DNA of 58,437 nt. It comes from Streptomyces albogriseolus. Lineage in GTDB: Bacteria > Actinomycetota > Actinomycetes > Streptomycetales > Streptomycetaceae. Every line of letters begins with the position of its first letter. The stretch's first letter is position 1. This document shows positions 1-8,669 of this stretch, one piece after another. The stretch is from assembly GCA_014650475.1 (NCBI GenBank), contig BMVA01000029.1:1-58437 (forward strand). Reading direction: 5' to 3'. The translations under genes were made by a program, and so were the position numbers. The notes under the pieces are model-generated. The model was given only the letters and a program-made list of their open reading frames with translations. It had not been told where the DNA came from and made no database searches.

Positions 1-1
1 C

Positions 2-127
2 CCAGGGAGCAGAACCCGCGCACTCAACCGCGAAGATCCCCTACACCACACAGCGGGACGCCATCTGGCGTCGCTGTTTGACGGCGACTGGACCGACGAG
101 GAGGCACTCCCTGCAGCTGTGCCGTAG
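2..127 (+). CDS. 3' end of an unidentified gene (partial)
   Basis: An open frame enters from the left edge and stops at the TAG at 125-127. The 41 visible residues end HLASLFDGDWTDEEALPAA-VP, an acidic tail of ordinary actinobacterial composition. The fragment is too short to assign a family. It converges on the minus-strand gene ending at 243. The alternative is a chance open frame in GC-rich DNA. Confidence 0.4.
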   Translation, partial: PGSRTRALNREDPLHHTAGRHLASLFDGDWTDEEALPAAVP

Positions 128-242
128 CGTGACTGCCGGTGCCGCTCCCAGCTACCCCGTTCATGTCGCTGGCTGGAACACCGACGAATTCCATCATCCC
201 GCCGATGTACCTCACGATGTACGACCACTGGATGGCGGATGG

Positions 243-1697
243 TCATAGATTGGAGGCGGACTCTTTCGGGCGGGCGTCGATGAAGCGAGCAGTAACGGTC
301 CGTCGGGACTCCGCCTGATAGGCGGCACACGTTTCCTGAACGCGGTCGAGCCGGGCTTCGGCGAGGTCGGCGTCAGTGAATCCGACGCACACGTAATAGG
401 CGCTGCGAACGCGTTCGCTCTTCAAGTACTGGGGGAGTTGCGCCTCCGCGCCTTGCTGCAACTTGCGGCTGCTCAGCAGCTTGACCTCGATCAGCGCACG
501 GCGCTTCCAACCGGCGGAGAACTTGAAGTCCACCGGGCCGCGGCCGACGTTGGCCTCCCGGCTGACATCAACGTCTGCCTGTTCGCACTGGACCAGCCAC
601 AGCTGCCCCGCAATGGCCTGGACGATCTTCTCCTTGCGCGGCCGGGTCAGTTCGTCATTCCACAGCGCCCGCCACAGGTCGGTGTCCTCGACCGCATGCT
701 GAAAACGGTCAACGAGCGTACCCAGCCAGGCATGGAAGTCTTCCTCGGACGGCTGACTCATAGGGCTCTGACGCCGCCCCGCCGCCTCGCCGGCTGCGCG
801 TCCCGCCTCGTACCAGCGCACCAACAAGTCGGGGTCGTCGCCGACGTCGTAAGGCTCAGCAACAGTCCTTTCGGCGACCGTGTCGATGTAGTCGAAGGCG
901 ACATCGGGCCGCCGCTCGGCCAGATGGCGGCCACGCTCGGCGCGCACGCTATTGCTGATGTCCGCGGCAAGGTCGAAGTTCAGGTCTTCGCGCAGGACGT
1001 GGTTCACGTTCGACTCCGCCCACCGGTAAAAGCCCTCGGCGGTGATCCGCTGAGGGATGTCCTGCAGGAACCGGTCCGGTACCAGAAGCACCGCCTCATG
1101 GGTGACCGGACTGACCGGAAGGGCCAGGCGGGCCTCCGCCCAGCGGCCGCTCGCCCGACTCCACGATGCGTTGCGGACACGGACCGTGTCCCCGCTGAAG
1201 CCGTGAGCCGCACACACGCGCTGGGTATAGCGGATGAAGCGCTGCTTGAGGATGTTGCAGAAGATGTCGCTGATCCGGTCGACACCCAGCCCAGGGACGA
1301 ACAGCGCGAACGCCTCGACGTAGTCGACCTGGCGGTCCAGTGCGTGGCCGATCAGATCGAGCGCGGCGGCCATCCGGGCACCGAAGTGTTCATCCGTGCC
1401 GGACCCGAACGGCGATCCCATGGCCAGCCCCAGAGCGAACTCCTTGGGCTCGGGAAACGTCAGCATCCGGACGGCCTTCTCCCAAGCCCGGCCCCGCCGC
1501 CCGGCATCCGCGCGCACAAGATCACGACAGCCAGCGAAGAACTCCACCACCATGTCACGGGCATCGGCGAACAACGGATCACGGTCCTCGAAGACGAGAA
1601 ATGGATCCACATACAACGGCGTGTCCTCGGTGAGGACAGGATCGAACCAGTCGTCCTGCGGGCCGCGATGTACTCCGGCCAGTTCGCTGAACCTCAT
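243..1697 (-). CDS. PD-(D/E)XK nuclease-like protein of unknown family
   Basis: This 484-residue protein begins MRFSELAGVHRGPQDDWFDP. I chose the ATG at 1697 because a GGGG-rich ribosome site precedes it and the longer frame upstream has no coding character. The N-terminal part (about 1-60) has the pattern DDWFDPVLTEDTPLYVDPFL, seen in widespread uncharacterised bacterial proteins. Near residues 400-425 comes G-PVDFKF followed by ALIEVKLL, an Asp then Glu-x-Lys arrangement typical of PD-(D/E)XK nuclease folds. This suggests a DNA-cleaving or DNA-binding C-terminal domain. It stands alone, with no methylase or helicase partner nearby, and lies downstream of a biosynthetic-type operon on the same strand. 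A defence role is inferred, not shown. Confidence 0.8.
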   Translation of the reverse strand: MRFSELAGVHRGPQDDWFDPVLTEDTPLYVDPFLVFEDRDPLFADARDMVVEFFAGCRDLVRADAGRRGRAWEKAVRMLTFPEPKEFALGLAMGSPFGSGTDEHFGARMAAALDLIGHALDRQVDYVEAFALFVPGLGVDRISDIFCNILKQRFIRYTQRVCAAHGFSGDTVRVRNASWSRASGRWAEARLALPVSPVTHEAVLLVPDRFLQDIPQRITAEGFYRWAESNVNHVLREDLNFDLAADISNSVRAERGRHLAERRPDVAFDYIDTVAERTVAEPYDVGDDPDLLVRWYEAGRAAGEAAGRRQSPMSQPSEEDFHAWLGTLVDRFQHAVEDTDLWRALWNDELTRPRKEKIVQAIAGQLWLVQCEQADVDVSREANVGRGPVDFKFSAGWKRRALIEVKLLSSRKLQQGAEAQLPQYLKSERVRSAYYVCVGFTDADLAEARLDRVQETCAAYQAESRRTVTARFIDARPKESASNL

Positions 1698-2078
1698 TGA
1701 GCCATCCCCGGTACACGTCGTACTCGCGCTCTGCACCAGATGGCAGCCCGCTGATGCGCAAACGCCCTGCGCAACCGTATCGCCTGCTCCCTTCACGGAA
1801 CGGATCTTGTCGAAGTGATCTTGTGTGGCCGAGCTTGGTGAAATGGCCGTTTGATCATAAAGCGGGCTGCTCGCATGTACCTTGCGCTGGGCCCGGATGG
1901 CACCAGCTGGCAGGGGCGGTGAAGGCAATGGATGTTGCCGTCCGTGTCCCGTGGGTCTGTCGAAGCAGGGTCGGGGCGGAACGAGGCAGGGCCACGTGCC
2001 TATCAGTGCGTCGGCGATGTCGTGCATGAGGTGCCCGTCAAGCCGGAGAAGCGATCGGGCTCTCCTGCTCAACCATCC
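1698..2078. other. Intergenic region between the PhyH operon and the nuclease gene
   Basis: This gap holds the presumed promoter of the minus-strand nuclease gene and the 3' untranslated end of the biosynthetic operon. I see short AT-richer patches around 1810-1860 but no convincing terminator, RNA or coding sequence. Confidence 0.4.
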
Positions 2079-2828
2079 TCAGCCGGCTCTTCCCTCGTCA
2101 GGATGCGAGACGGGGCACGGGTGTGAGTGCCCCCTCAGAACGCGGCGGGCGCGGCCGGTGGCCACGGTGCCGCCCTGGTGCAGACAGTCGGTGTCGAAGA
2201 GGACCAACGTGCCCGGCGGCCCCTGCAAGCCGACAGGCACGTATTCCTGATGCCCGCGTGTGATCGGCAGTAGGTCTTGGGGCATGCCGGCTGCCAGATG
2301 AGCTTCCCGGATCGATCTGCCGTGGTGATGTGTGCCTGGTACGAAAGCCGGTGCTCCCCAGTCCTCGTGGGCCGGGGTGAGGCACACATAGGCCTTCAGG
2401 GCGTGCTTGCGGTCGTAGTGCAGTTCGGTGACGGGAGTTGCGTGTGCCACGTCGAGTGTCAGATAGGCGAACTGGTTGATGGAGGCGTCTTCGCCGAGGT
2501 ACGCGGCTGCCACGGTCGCCAGCGTGGTGTCCTTGAGGAACGCTTGCGTCTCGGGGAAGGCATGGGCTGCTGCCGCGGTGAGCCGCAAGGCGCGGGACGG
2601 GATGCCCGGACGGTAGGCGACTTCGGCAACAGCTTTCCCACCGCGTTCCTGTGTCGTACCGGACTCGCTGGTGGACAGAAAGGCTCGGTGGTGTTCTTCG
2701 AGTAGCCGGTCGAGTCTTTGGCCGCTTATCCAGGCCGACGCGACGACCAACCCGAACTGGCGCAGGAGCGACAGCCAGCGGTCCGGAACGCCGTACTCGT
2801 GTGGTGACAGTCCTGGAAGGGCCCTCAC
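2079..2828 (-). CDS. PhyH-like Fe(II)/2-oxoglutarate dioxygenase
   Basis: This 249-residue protein resembles the phytanoyl-CoA dioxygenase (PhyH) family, non-haem iron enzymes that hydroxylate small molecules using 2-oxoglutarate. The iron ligands are visible: H137-x-D139 in ELHYDRKHALKAYVCL, and the distal H217 in FDTDCLHQGG. An arginine-rich GRARRVLRGH segment follows where the 2-oxoglutarate-binding Arg is expected. The first Met in the frame is far downstream, so I start at the GTG at 2828, which forms a GTGA overlap with the upstream sulfotransferase stop. It is the last gene of a seven-gene coupled operon and probably tailors the pathway product. Substrate unknown. Confidence 0.82.
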   Translation of the reverse strand: MRALPGLSPHEYGVPDRWLSLLRQFGLVVASAWISGQRLDRLLEEHHRAFLSTSESGTTQERGGKAVAEVAYRPGIPSRALRLTAAAAHAFPETQAFLKDTTLATVAAAYLGEDASINQFAYLTLDVAHATPVTELHYDRKHALKAYVCLTPAHEDWGAPAFVPGTHHHGRSIREAHLAAGMPQDLLPITRGHQEYVPVGLQGPPGTLVLFDTDCLHQGGTVATGRARRVLRGHSHPCPVSHPDEGRAG

Positions 2829-3658
2829 GCATACCCCCAATGGGAAGCGAGTGTCGCAAGCCCATCGCCGTGACCTTGCACAACTGGATGATCCATGTCC
2901 GGAGCGAAGCGAATGTCGGCGGGAAGTCCCTTCAGAACCTGTGGCGGCCATTCGATGAGCGGAAGCCGCGCGGTCTGTTCTACCTTGCGAAGCACGTGCA
3001 CAGGGGAGCAAACGAGTTCTTCCAGACGAACGACCAAAGCTGCCGCGTTCAGGGAGGCGAGCACACGACGTGCATGGCGCAGGGTGACGTCGACGAAGTG
3101 CACGGCCTCGGCGGGCCGCATCCCGTCGACCTGCGATGCGGTGAGCTGGATCACCGTTTCCGCCGGGTGCCGTATGGCGTACAGGAGGCAGTCCTGGGGG
3201 CCGATCACGCGGGTGACGAGAGGGGAGAAGTGGGGGCCGATCTTCACGGCCAGATGAGACCCGTCGGAGGCTGTCATCAGCATCGCCCTCCTGATGAGCA
3301 ACTGCCACCGAGCGCGGGGGAGCGGGACAGGCATCCACAGTCGCCCGTACACGGGGATTAGGACGGACCGAGCTTGCGTCCATGCCAGAAGCGCGTCGGC
3401 GGCCTCCCTGTCGGCTGCTGATCCCGTGCGGAGTCTGCCGACAACGTCCGTGAGGGCTTGAGCCGCGCGCCGTGGGAGCCAGGCCTCCCCGTCGCTCGGG
3501 GCGTGGGCCAGCAAGCGGTTCACCGCGGCCACCATCGGGACGTTCCACACGGGCGCTGTGGTGACGGACGGGTGAGCGGTCAGGGCCTTGAGGGTGGAGT
3601 CGGCTCCCGACCGGCCTGGTCCGGCGGCCACGAAGACAACTCTGTCCGGTTTAGTCAC
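2825..3658 (-). CDS. Sulfotransferase-like protein
   Basis: This 277-residue protein begins MTKPDRVVFVAAGPGRSGA. The glycine/serine-rich loop after the first beta strand matches the 5'-phosphosulfate-binding loop of PAPS-dependent sulfotransferases. A later stretch, CLLYAIRHPAETVIQL, fits the 3'-phosphate-binding region (Arg-His-Pro). It is near the usual length for the family. It overlaps the upstream epimerase gene by 8 nt and the downstream PhyH gene by 4 nt, so it is very probably co-translated with them. The P-loop lacks the canonical Lys/Arg-Thr order, so it may be a divergent member or bind another nucleotide. It would sulfate a hydroxyl or amine of the pathway product; this is inferred. 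Confidence 0.75.
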   Translation of the reverse strand: MTKPDRVVFVAAGPGRSGADSTLKALTAHPSVTTAPVWNVPMVAAVNRLLAHAPSDGEAWLPRRAAQALTDVVGRLRTGSAADREAADALLAWTQARSVLIPVYGRLWMPVPLPRARWQLLIRRAMLMTASDGSHLAVKIGPHFSPLVTRVIGPQDCLLYAIRHPAETVIQLTASQVDGMRPAEAVHFVDVTLRHARRVLASLNAAALVVRLEELVCSPVHVLRKVEQTARLPLIEWPPQVLKGLPADIRFAPDMDHPVVQGHGDGLATLASHWGYA

Positions 3659-4478
3659 TGTCAGTGCTCTTCTCCCATGCGGTCACGCGGGCGTGGACCG
3701 TGTCGCGGATAGTGGAAAGCAACGGGCGGGGTGTCACACCAGTTCGGGCGCGGAGTTCCGCCCACCGTGCCGGGTCCGCAGCAGGCGGGTGTCGACTGGA
3801 GGGCAGGTCGGCTCGTGCGAGGCGAATTCGGCGGCCGGTCGCCTCCTGCACCGCTTCGGCTGTGGCGTGGGCGAGGGCAGCCAGGTTCAGTGGGCCGGAG
3901 GTGGCGTCGACCGGTCCCTGGCCCGGCCACGCCAGCGATACGTCGGTGACCGCCGCCATGACCGCCGCCGCTTCGCGAACGTCGAGGAAGTCGACGGCGC
4001 GCTCACGCGACGGGATGGCGATGGCTCCGCTACGCAGGGCCGCATCCGTCATCCGGGTCACGAACGATCCGCCCAGCCCGGCTGGAGACGGACCTGCCAA
4101 GACCGTCAGACGTACGATGCGGACCGGTCCTCGATGCTTCGTCGCTGCCTGCTCGGCGGCGCGCTTGCTGCGACCGTAGTCGTCCAACTCGCCTCGTGGA
4201 GCAGTGACGGCGCGGGAGGAGGCGAGCACCAGGAGGGTGCTGTGGCTGATCGCGCGGAGCAGCGGTGTCAGCGCTGTGACGTTGGCGTTCCATATGTCCT
4301 GCGAGGGGCGTGAGCGCAGGGCCCCCGCGCAGTGGATGACAGCCCGGCAGTCGATGGATTCCGGCGCCAGCTTTTCCAGCCTCCCCAGACTGGCTTGATA
4401 CTGCCTGCCGGAGGCGTGCAGCTGGCGTACCACAGCACTGCCGAGGTACCCGCGGCACCCCGTCACCGCCACGCTCAT
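3651..4478 (-). CDS. NAD-dependent epimerase/dehydratase (extended SDR)
   Basis: This 275-residue extended short-chain dehydrogenase has the N-terminal Rossmann motif TGCRGYLGS (residues 6-14) and the catalytic Y101-x-x-x-K105 (YGRSK). The serine expected before it lies in VLASSRAV. Such enzymes epimerise, dehydrate or reduce nucleotide sugars or related substrates. At 275 residues it is slightly short for a sugar epimerase. It starts at the ATG at 4478 in an ATGA overlap with the ATP-grasp gene. The clustered aminotransferase suggests an amino-sugar or amino-polyol substrate, but nothing in the sequence fixes it. Confidence 0.85.
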   Translation of the reverse strand: MSVAVTGCRGYLGSAVVRQLHASGRQYQASLGRLEKLAPESIDCRAVIHCAGALRSRPSQDIWNANVTALTPLLRAISHSTLLVLASSRAVTAPRGELDDYGRSKRAAEQAATKHRGPVRIVRLTVLAGPSPAGLGGSFVTRMTDAALRSGAIAIPSRERAVDFLDVREAAAVMAAVTDVSLAWPGQGPVDATSGPLNLAALAHATAEAVQEATGRRIRLARADLPSSRHPPAADPARWAELRARTGVTPRPLLSTIRDTVHARVTAWEKSTDSD

Positions 4479-5527
4479 GATGTTGCCCGCCCATCCTCCA
4501 AGGGCACTTCCCGAGTCCGGTATTCGGGGACGTGCACGTCGATGACGAGCCCCGGCCCGGGAGGTTGTGCCGGTTGGGGCGGTCGGCGTAACACGCAGGC
4601 CTCGTAGAGCTGGTCGAGCTCGTTGAATCCCAGCCGCGCCCGCAGGCCCGTCAGCCCGGTCGGTCTTGCGTTGATCTCGAAGAAGCGGATGCCTCCGTTC
4701 GCCGTACGGCGGCCCTGCAGGTTCCAGGCCCCCCAGGCACCGTGCCGGGTCAGGGCCCGGTGTGCCTGATCGGCGACGCCGAGCGCTCCCGCATCAACGA
4801 CCTCCACGAGACGAGGGACGCCCTGATTCAGGTTGTTACGGGTGATGAAGCACCCCAGATGGTGGCCCAGCGGACCGATCAGGAGCTGAACGGAGTATTC
4901 GCCGTCCTGAGCATGTGGGTCCTTGACCCTGTCCCAGGGGCGCCGATCGTAGGGTTCGAGCGGGACGAACTCCTGGGCAACGTCCTGGCCGGAGGTGAAG
5001 TGTGCGCGCAGCTCGTCCTCGGCGTGTGCGAACCGCACACCGTGTGAGGCGTTGCCGTAGCGCGGCTTGATCAACAGCGGGTATCCCACCCGCCAGGCCA
5101 GTTCAAGCGCGTCTGGAGCCGTGGCTGCCGTCCGCGCCATCGACAGCGCAGAGCCGGCCAGCAGCAAAGGTGTCGCGGCCTTGTCGTAGGCCTGCAGCAC
5201 GGCCGTGCCCGGGCCCGAAGTGAGGGAGCTGCCCAGCAGGGTGAGCCGTTCGTCCACCTCGCACAATGCTGCCGCATCCTCGTCGCGGCCGGGAACCACC
5301 AGGCATGGCCCCGCCTCCTCCACCAGTGCGAGGACTTTGTCCTGGAAGAGGGGCCGGTCACGCGTCGGCGGGCAGGGAAGCGTGGGGGAGCCGTTGAGCA
5401 TGCGAGAGGGCAGCGAGCTCAGCCCAGTCACGCAGTAGTCATGTGAGCTTGCCATCGCTGCCTGCTGAACCGCCGTCCCCACCCCGCTGGCGGCACTCGT
5501 CAGAATGATCCTGCGTGGCGGAGTCAC
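4475..5527 (-). CDS. ATP-grasp domain ligase
   Basis: This 350-residue protein starts at a GTG that overlaps the stop of the upstream gene (GTGA at 5524-5527). It has ATP-grasp features: the nucleotide-binding strand YPLLIKPRYGNASHGVRF, the QEFVPLEPY hinge, and a metal-binding end RFFEINARPTG (Glu and Asn that bind magnesium). The N-terminal part is a carbamoyl-phosphate-synthase-like preATP-grasp fold. Family members join a carboxylate to an amine through an acyl phosphate, so this is the bond-forming enzyme of the cluster, possibly making an amide or peptide link. Closest in style to carbamoyl-phosphate-synthase-like and amino-acid ligases of natural-product clusters. Confidence 0.85.
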   Translation of the reverse strand: MTPPRRIILTSAASGVGTAVQQAAMASSHDYCVTGLSSLPSRMLNGSPTLPCPPTRDRPLFQDKVLALVEEAGPCLVVPGRDEDAAALCEVDERLTLLGSSLTSGPGTAVLQAYDKAATPLLLAGSALSMARTAATAPDALELAWRVGYPLLIKPRYGNASHGVRFAHAEDELRAHFTSGQDVAQEFVPLEPYDRRPWDRVKDPHAQDGEYSVQLLIGPLGHHLGCFITRNNLNQGVPRLVEVVDAGALGVADQAHRALTRHGAWGAWNLQGRRTANGGIRFFEINARPTGLTGLRARLGFNELDQLYEACVLRRPPQPAQPPGPGLVIDVHVPEYRTREVPLEDGRATS

Positions 5528-6489
5528 GACCGCGCCCTCAGGGCAAGGTATCGGGCGCGCCCGTAGTACGCCTGTGCCGCACGCCGATAAACCGCCGCCA
5601 CGGGTGCCTTGAGGGGCCAGGGGGTGTCGGGATACCAGGCTTCCAGGCATCGCCCCATGTCCAGATAGGAGTCACCGGGGCGTGCCCGGAACAGCCGCGC
5701 GATGAGCCACTGGGCGCAGGTGCCCAGCTCGAACAGATACAACCGGGGACGGGTCGTAGTGATCGACTGCAACTGTTCGAGGAGCCGGTGGCGAGTGACA
5801 TGAGTGCGCAGAGCCGGCAGGACGGGATCGCTGAACAGCGAACCATTGGGACGCCGGTCGGGCCAGGGCGGTGAGGGCTGGAACGTGAAGTGTTCCGGAT
5901 CAAGGTGCCAGCGGTCGGCGAGATCCCGCATCTTCTCGGGCGCCACGACGACGACATGGTACCGGCGAGCGATCTGCGGGAGTTCCAGCAGGCTGAGGGA
6001 GACAAGACCACGCGTCAGCGTCTGCGCGAACTGGAAGGAACGCTCGCCGAGCTCGAACCGGCGGATCAGGTCGCCGTAAGAATAGTCCCACTGCCAGTAA
6101 CTTAGCAAACGAGGGTCGACACTGGCGCGTAGGCTGAACGCTGGCTTGCGGAGCTTGCCGGTCAGGTAGTCCAGGTCCAGGCTGATCGTCTGTATCCACC
6201 GTGGATCGTCGGGAGGGCGCACCACGTCGTCCAGGATCTCCTCCAGGTACTCCAGATACGCCTGGCGTTGGCGCACGACCTCAAGGGTCGGCTCGGCAGT
6301 CCGCTTGAAGATCATCTGGTCGCATCGGCGATATTCGTCCGCCGTCCACCCGCCCGTGGTCAGCAGAGCCAGGTGGTCCCAGATGCCGTGTGTTCTCTTG
6401 GCGAAGGCGACCCCGTCTCCGGAGTCGAGACACGCAAGGAGTTGGTCACAGGGTGGGTTGCGAACCCACAGCGTCGCCCGGCCGCTCAT
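5524..6489 (-). CDS. Unknown protein of the biosynthetic operon
   Basis: This 321-residue protein begins MSGRATLWVRNPPCDQLLAC. It starts at the ATG at 6489, in an ATGA overlap with the aminotransferase stop, and ends in a GTGA overlap with the ATP-grasp gene. I do not recognise the family. The early segment LDSGDGVAFAKRTHGIWDHL loosely recalls the Gly-Asp-Gly loop of GT-D type glycosyltransferases. The middle has a hydrophobic strand YHVVVVAPEKM, and LFELGTCAQWLIARLF lies near the C terminus. No signal peptide or membrane segment. A transferase acting on the cluster product is a guess. The overlaps on both sides show that it belongs to the pathway. Confidence 0.7.
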   Translation of the reverse strand: MSGRATLWVRNPPCDQLLACLDSGDGVAFAKRTHGIWDHLALLTTGGWTADEYRRCDQMIFKRTAEPTLEVVRQRQAYLEYLEEILDDVVRPPDDPRWIQTISLDLDYLTGKLRKPAFSLRASVDPRLLSYWQWDYSYGDLIRRFELGERSFQFAQTLTRGLVSLSLLELPQIARRYHVVVVAPEKMRDLADRWHLDPEHFTFQPSPPWPDRRPNGSLFSDPVLPALRTHVTRHRLLEQLQSITTTRPRLYLFELGTCAQWLIARLFRARPGDSYLDMGRCLEAWYPDTPWPLKAPVAAVYRRAAQAYYGRARYLALRARS

Positions 6490-7601
6490 GAGACTGCCTC
6501 GGCCACAAGCCCGGCGACACGCATCAGGGTACGGCGGGGAATGTCCCCCCACAGGGGCAGACACAGTACGTCCTCGGCGGCGGCGTCCGCCACAGGAGTC
6601 GGGTGCGGGCACAGGGTTCCTCGGCCGCGGTAGCGATGGCTGAAGTACCGCCTGCTGTCGATGCCATGACGGCCCAGGACGGCGTGCACCTTGTCAGCCA
6701 GCGGAGCTGCCCCGGCACGCAACCGCGCGACGGCATACGCGTAATTGCCGCTCACAGCGTCCGACGGCCACAGAAACCGAATCGTGGGCAGGTTACTCAG
6801 CAGTTCCCGGTACACCGCGGCGGCTTGCGCGCGGCCGGCGACTTCCGCGTCAAGCGTTCTGAGCAGAGACAGCCCTACGGCGGCTTGAAGCTCGTTCATT
6901 TTGGCGTTCGTGCCATACTCCTCCGCGCCGCCCCACTCCCCGAGACCGAAATTGCGCAGGCGGCGCACCGCCTCGGCGGCATCGTCGTGCGGCGTGCACA
7001 CCGCACCGCCCTCGACCGTGTGCATCACCTTGGTGGCGTGGAAGCTGACAGCGCTCGCATCACCGAACGCCGTGACGGGCACCCCGTCGACACGTACCCC
7101 CACCGCCGGCGCGGCGTCATAGACGAGCGCAAGACCGTGACGGCTGGCGAGCGTTTGCAGCCCAGTGACATCAGCCGGGTGACCGAAAGCGTGGACAGCC
7201 ACAATCGCACAGGTGCGCGGCGTGATCAGTGCGGCCACCGAGGCGGGATCCAGCGTCAGCCAGCGAGGCTCCACATCGGCCAGGACCGGAACCAGTCCAT
7301 TCCAGCGCAGCGCCTGAATCGTCGCGGGAAACGTGAACGCCGACGTGATCACCTCCCCGTCGAGCCGCAGCGCCCGACACGCCAACTGCAAGGCCATCGT
7401 CCCGTTGGCCGTCGCAACGACGTTGTCCCATCCCAGTTCCTTCTGGAGCGCGGCCTCGAACCGGCGCAGCATGGGACCGTCGTTGGTCAGACGCCCGCTC
7501 CTCCATATGCTGTCCAGGAGCGACGTCAACTCGTCCGAGGCGGGGACACGAGGACGGACCAGCGGTACACGCTCACTCCCGTGGAGCCCGTCATCTTTCA
7601 C
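6486..7601 (-). CDS. DegT/DnrJ/EryC1/StrS family PLP aminotransferase
   Basis: This 371-residue protein shows the full DegT/DnrJ/EryC1/StrS signature: substrate loop near ANGTMALQLACRAL, the PLP-contacting Asp in VYDAAPAVGVR (D162), and the Schiff-base Lys191 in SFHATKVMHTVEGGA. These enzymes transaminate keto-sugars or keto-cyclitols, usually with glutamate or glutamine as amine donor. It starts at a GTG (7601) that overlaps the stop of the upstream sulfotransferase. It gives the best clue to the cluster chemistry: an amino-sugar or aminocyclitol intermediate. Confidence 0.92.
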   Translation of the reverse strand: MKDDGLHGSERVPLVRPRVPASDELTSLLDSIWRSGRLTNDGPMLRRFEAALQKELGWDNVVATANGTMALQLACRALRLDGEVITSAFTFPATIQALRWNGLVPVLADVEPRWLTLDPASVAALITPRTCAIVAVHAFGHPADVTGLQTLASRHGLALVYDAAPAVGVRVDGVPVTAFGDASAVSFHATKVMHTVEGGAVCTPHDDAAEAVRRLRNFGLGEWGGAEEYGTNAKMNELQAAVGLSLLRTLDAEVAGRAQAAAVYRELLSNLPTIRFLWPSDAVSGNYAYAVARLRAGAAPLADKVHAVLGRHGIDSRRYFSHRYRGRGTLCPHPTPVADAAAEDVLCLPLWGDIPRRTLMRVAGLVAEAVS

Positions 7602-8644
7602 CAGGCCCCCGCCGGAGCGCGGTAGCCGTAGTACTCGATCTCCTCGGCGAGTTCGGCATGCATCTCTGCCAGCCTCTTGTCGGGCAGCGAGGCCGTGCGG
7701 TCCTGAGACGGCTGAATCTCGGCACTGGCCTGGTCCAGCCAGTCGGTGTCGGGGGGCAGTTGAAGGAAGGCGCGCACCTCATCCAGCACCTGCCGCGGCT
7801 CGGCGACCAGACGCTCGTGCCGGACCATCACAACGCGATCGTCATCCAGGGCGACATCCCGCCAGGAGCGGAAATAGGCTGCCGTGTAGGCGGCGGCCTC
7901 GACCGGATCCGGTGGCCCCCAGTCTCGGCGCGTGTGCGACAGAGCGACATGCACCGGGTGACGTGCCATGACCACCACCCGGCACTCAGGCATCAATAAA
8001 CGCAGCCGACGAACGTACTGCGCGTTGCTCGGGGTCTTCTCGCACAGGAACGGACGTGAGGGATCCAGCGCGGCGGCCCGGAAAACAGAGGTCAGGAACG
8101 CAGCGAACAACGGGGCGAGTTCCCTCGACGACATCGGAGACGGCAAAGGCAGCCGCGGTCGGCCAACGAGCCGCACCGTACGGGCACCGAGACCGGCGAA
8201 GAGGCACTCAAGCGCTGCCTGTACCTCAGGCGTGTCGCCGAGCGTTTCCCGCACATGACCCGAAAAGCCCGCCAGAGCGGCACTGGCTGCGCCGGGCGTA
8301 TAACCGACGTCCGCATCGAGTATTGGCCAGAGCTCGCTGATCGCCTCCAGCATCCGCGTCTCGCCTCCGCTGACGGCACTCACCTGAGGATGGCTGCACA
8401 GCAGACGCTTGACCACACTGGTCCCCGTCCGCCCGTGCACGCCCCCGATGAAGAACGGCTGCGGCGCCGGACAAACCCCCTCGACGGACGTTCCCTGCAC
8501 GGTCGTTACCTCCAGACCAGCCAGTTCCATGCCATGCCACACTTCACTTGCCGGATCCAGACACACGGCCGTGTCCGAAGAACCGCATTGAATGAGGAGT
8601 GTCCCACTGACGGGGCATCGACTCCAGACCGCGTACCGGTGCAC
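7598..8644 (-). CDS. Sulfotransferase family protein, first gene of the operon
   Basis: This protein of up to 348 residues contains a classical sulfotransferase domain: FFIGGVHGRTGTSVVKRLL (5'-phosphosulfate loop), FLCEKTPSN, and CRVVVMARHPVHVALSHTRR (3'-phosphate loop). The GTG at 8644 gives the longest frame. An ATG at 8530 (MELAGLEVTT) is an alternative that removes 38 residues and still leaves the whole domain. I keep the longer form because the extra stretch looks coding, but the start is uncertain. It heads the seven-gene coupled operon, whose other sulfotransferase (2825-3658) is a separate, more divergent enzyme. Confidence 0.85.
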   Translation of the reverse strand: MHRYAVWSRCPVSGTLLIQCGSSDTAVCLDPASEVWHGMELAGLEVTTVQGTSVEGVCPAPQPFFIGGVHGRTGTSVVKRLLCSHPQVSAVSGGETRMLEAISELWPILDADVGYTPGAASAALAGFSGHVRETLGDTPEVQAALECLFAGLGARTVRLVGRPRLPLPSPMSSRELAPLFAAFLTSVFRAAALDPSRPFLCEKTPSNAQYVRRLRLLMPECRVVVMARHPVHVALSHTRRDWGPPDPVEAAAYTAAYFRSWRDVALDDDRVVMVRHERLVAEPRQVLDEVRAFLQLPPDTDWLDQASAEIQPSQDRTASLPDKRLAEMHAELAEEIEYYGYRAPAGAW

Positions 8645-8669
8645 AGGACCAACCCGACCTACCTGCCTG

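Noticed and set aside
438-1700. A 420-codon plus-strand open frame opposite the nuclease gene
   Set aside because: Codon use and amino-acid pattern fit a shadow of the minus-strand gene, which has recognisable motifs.
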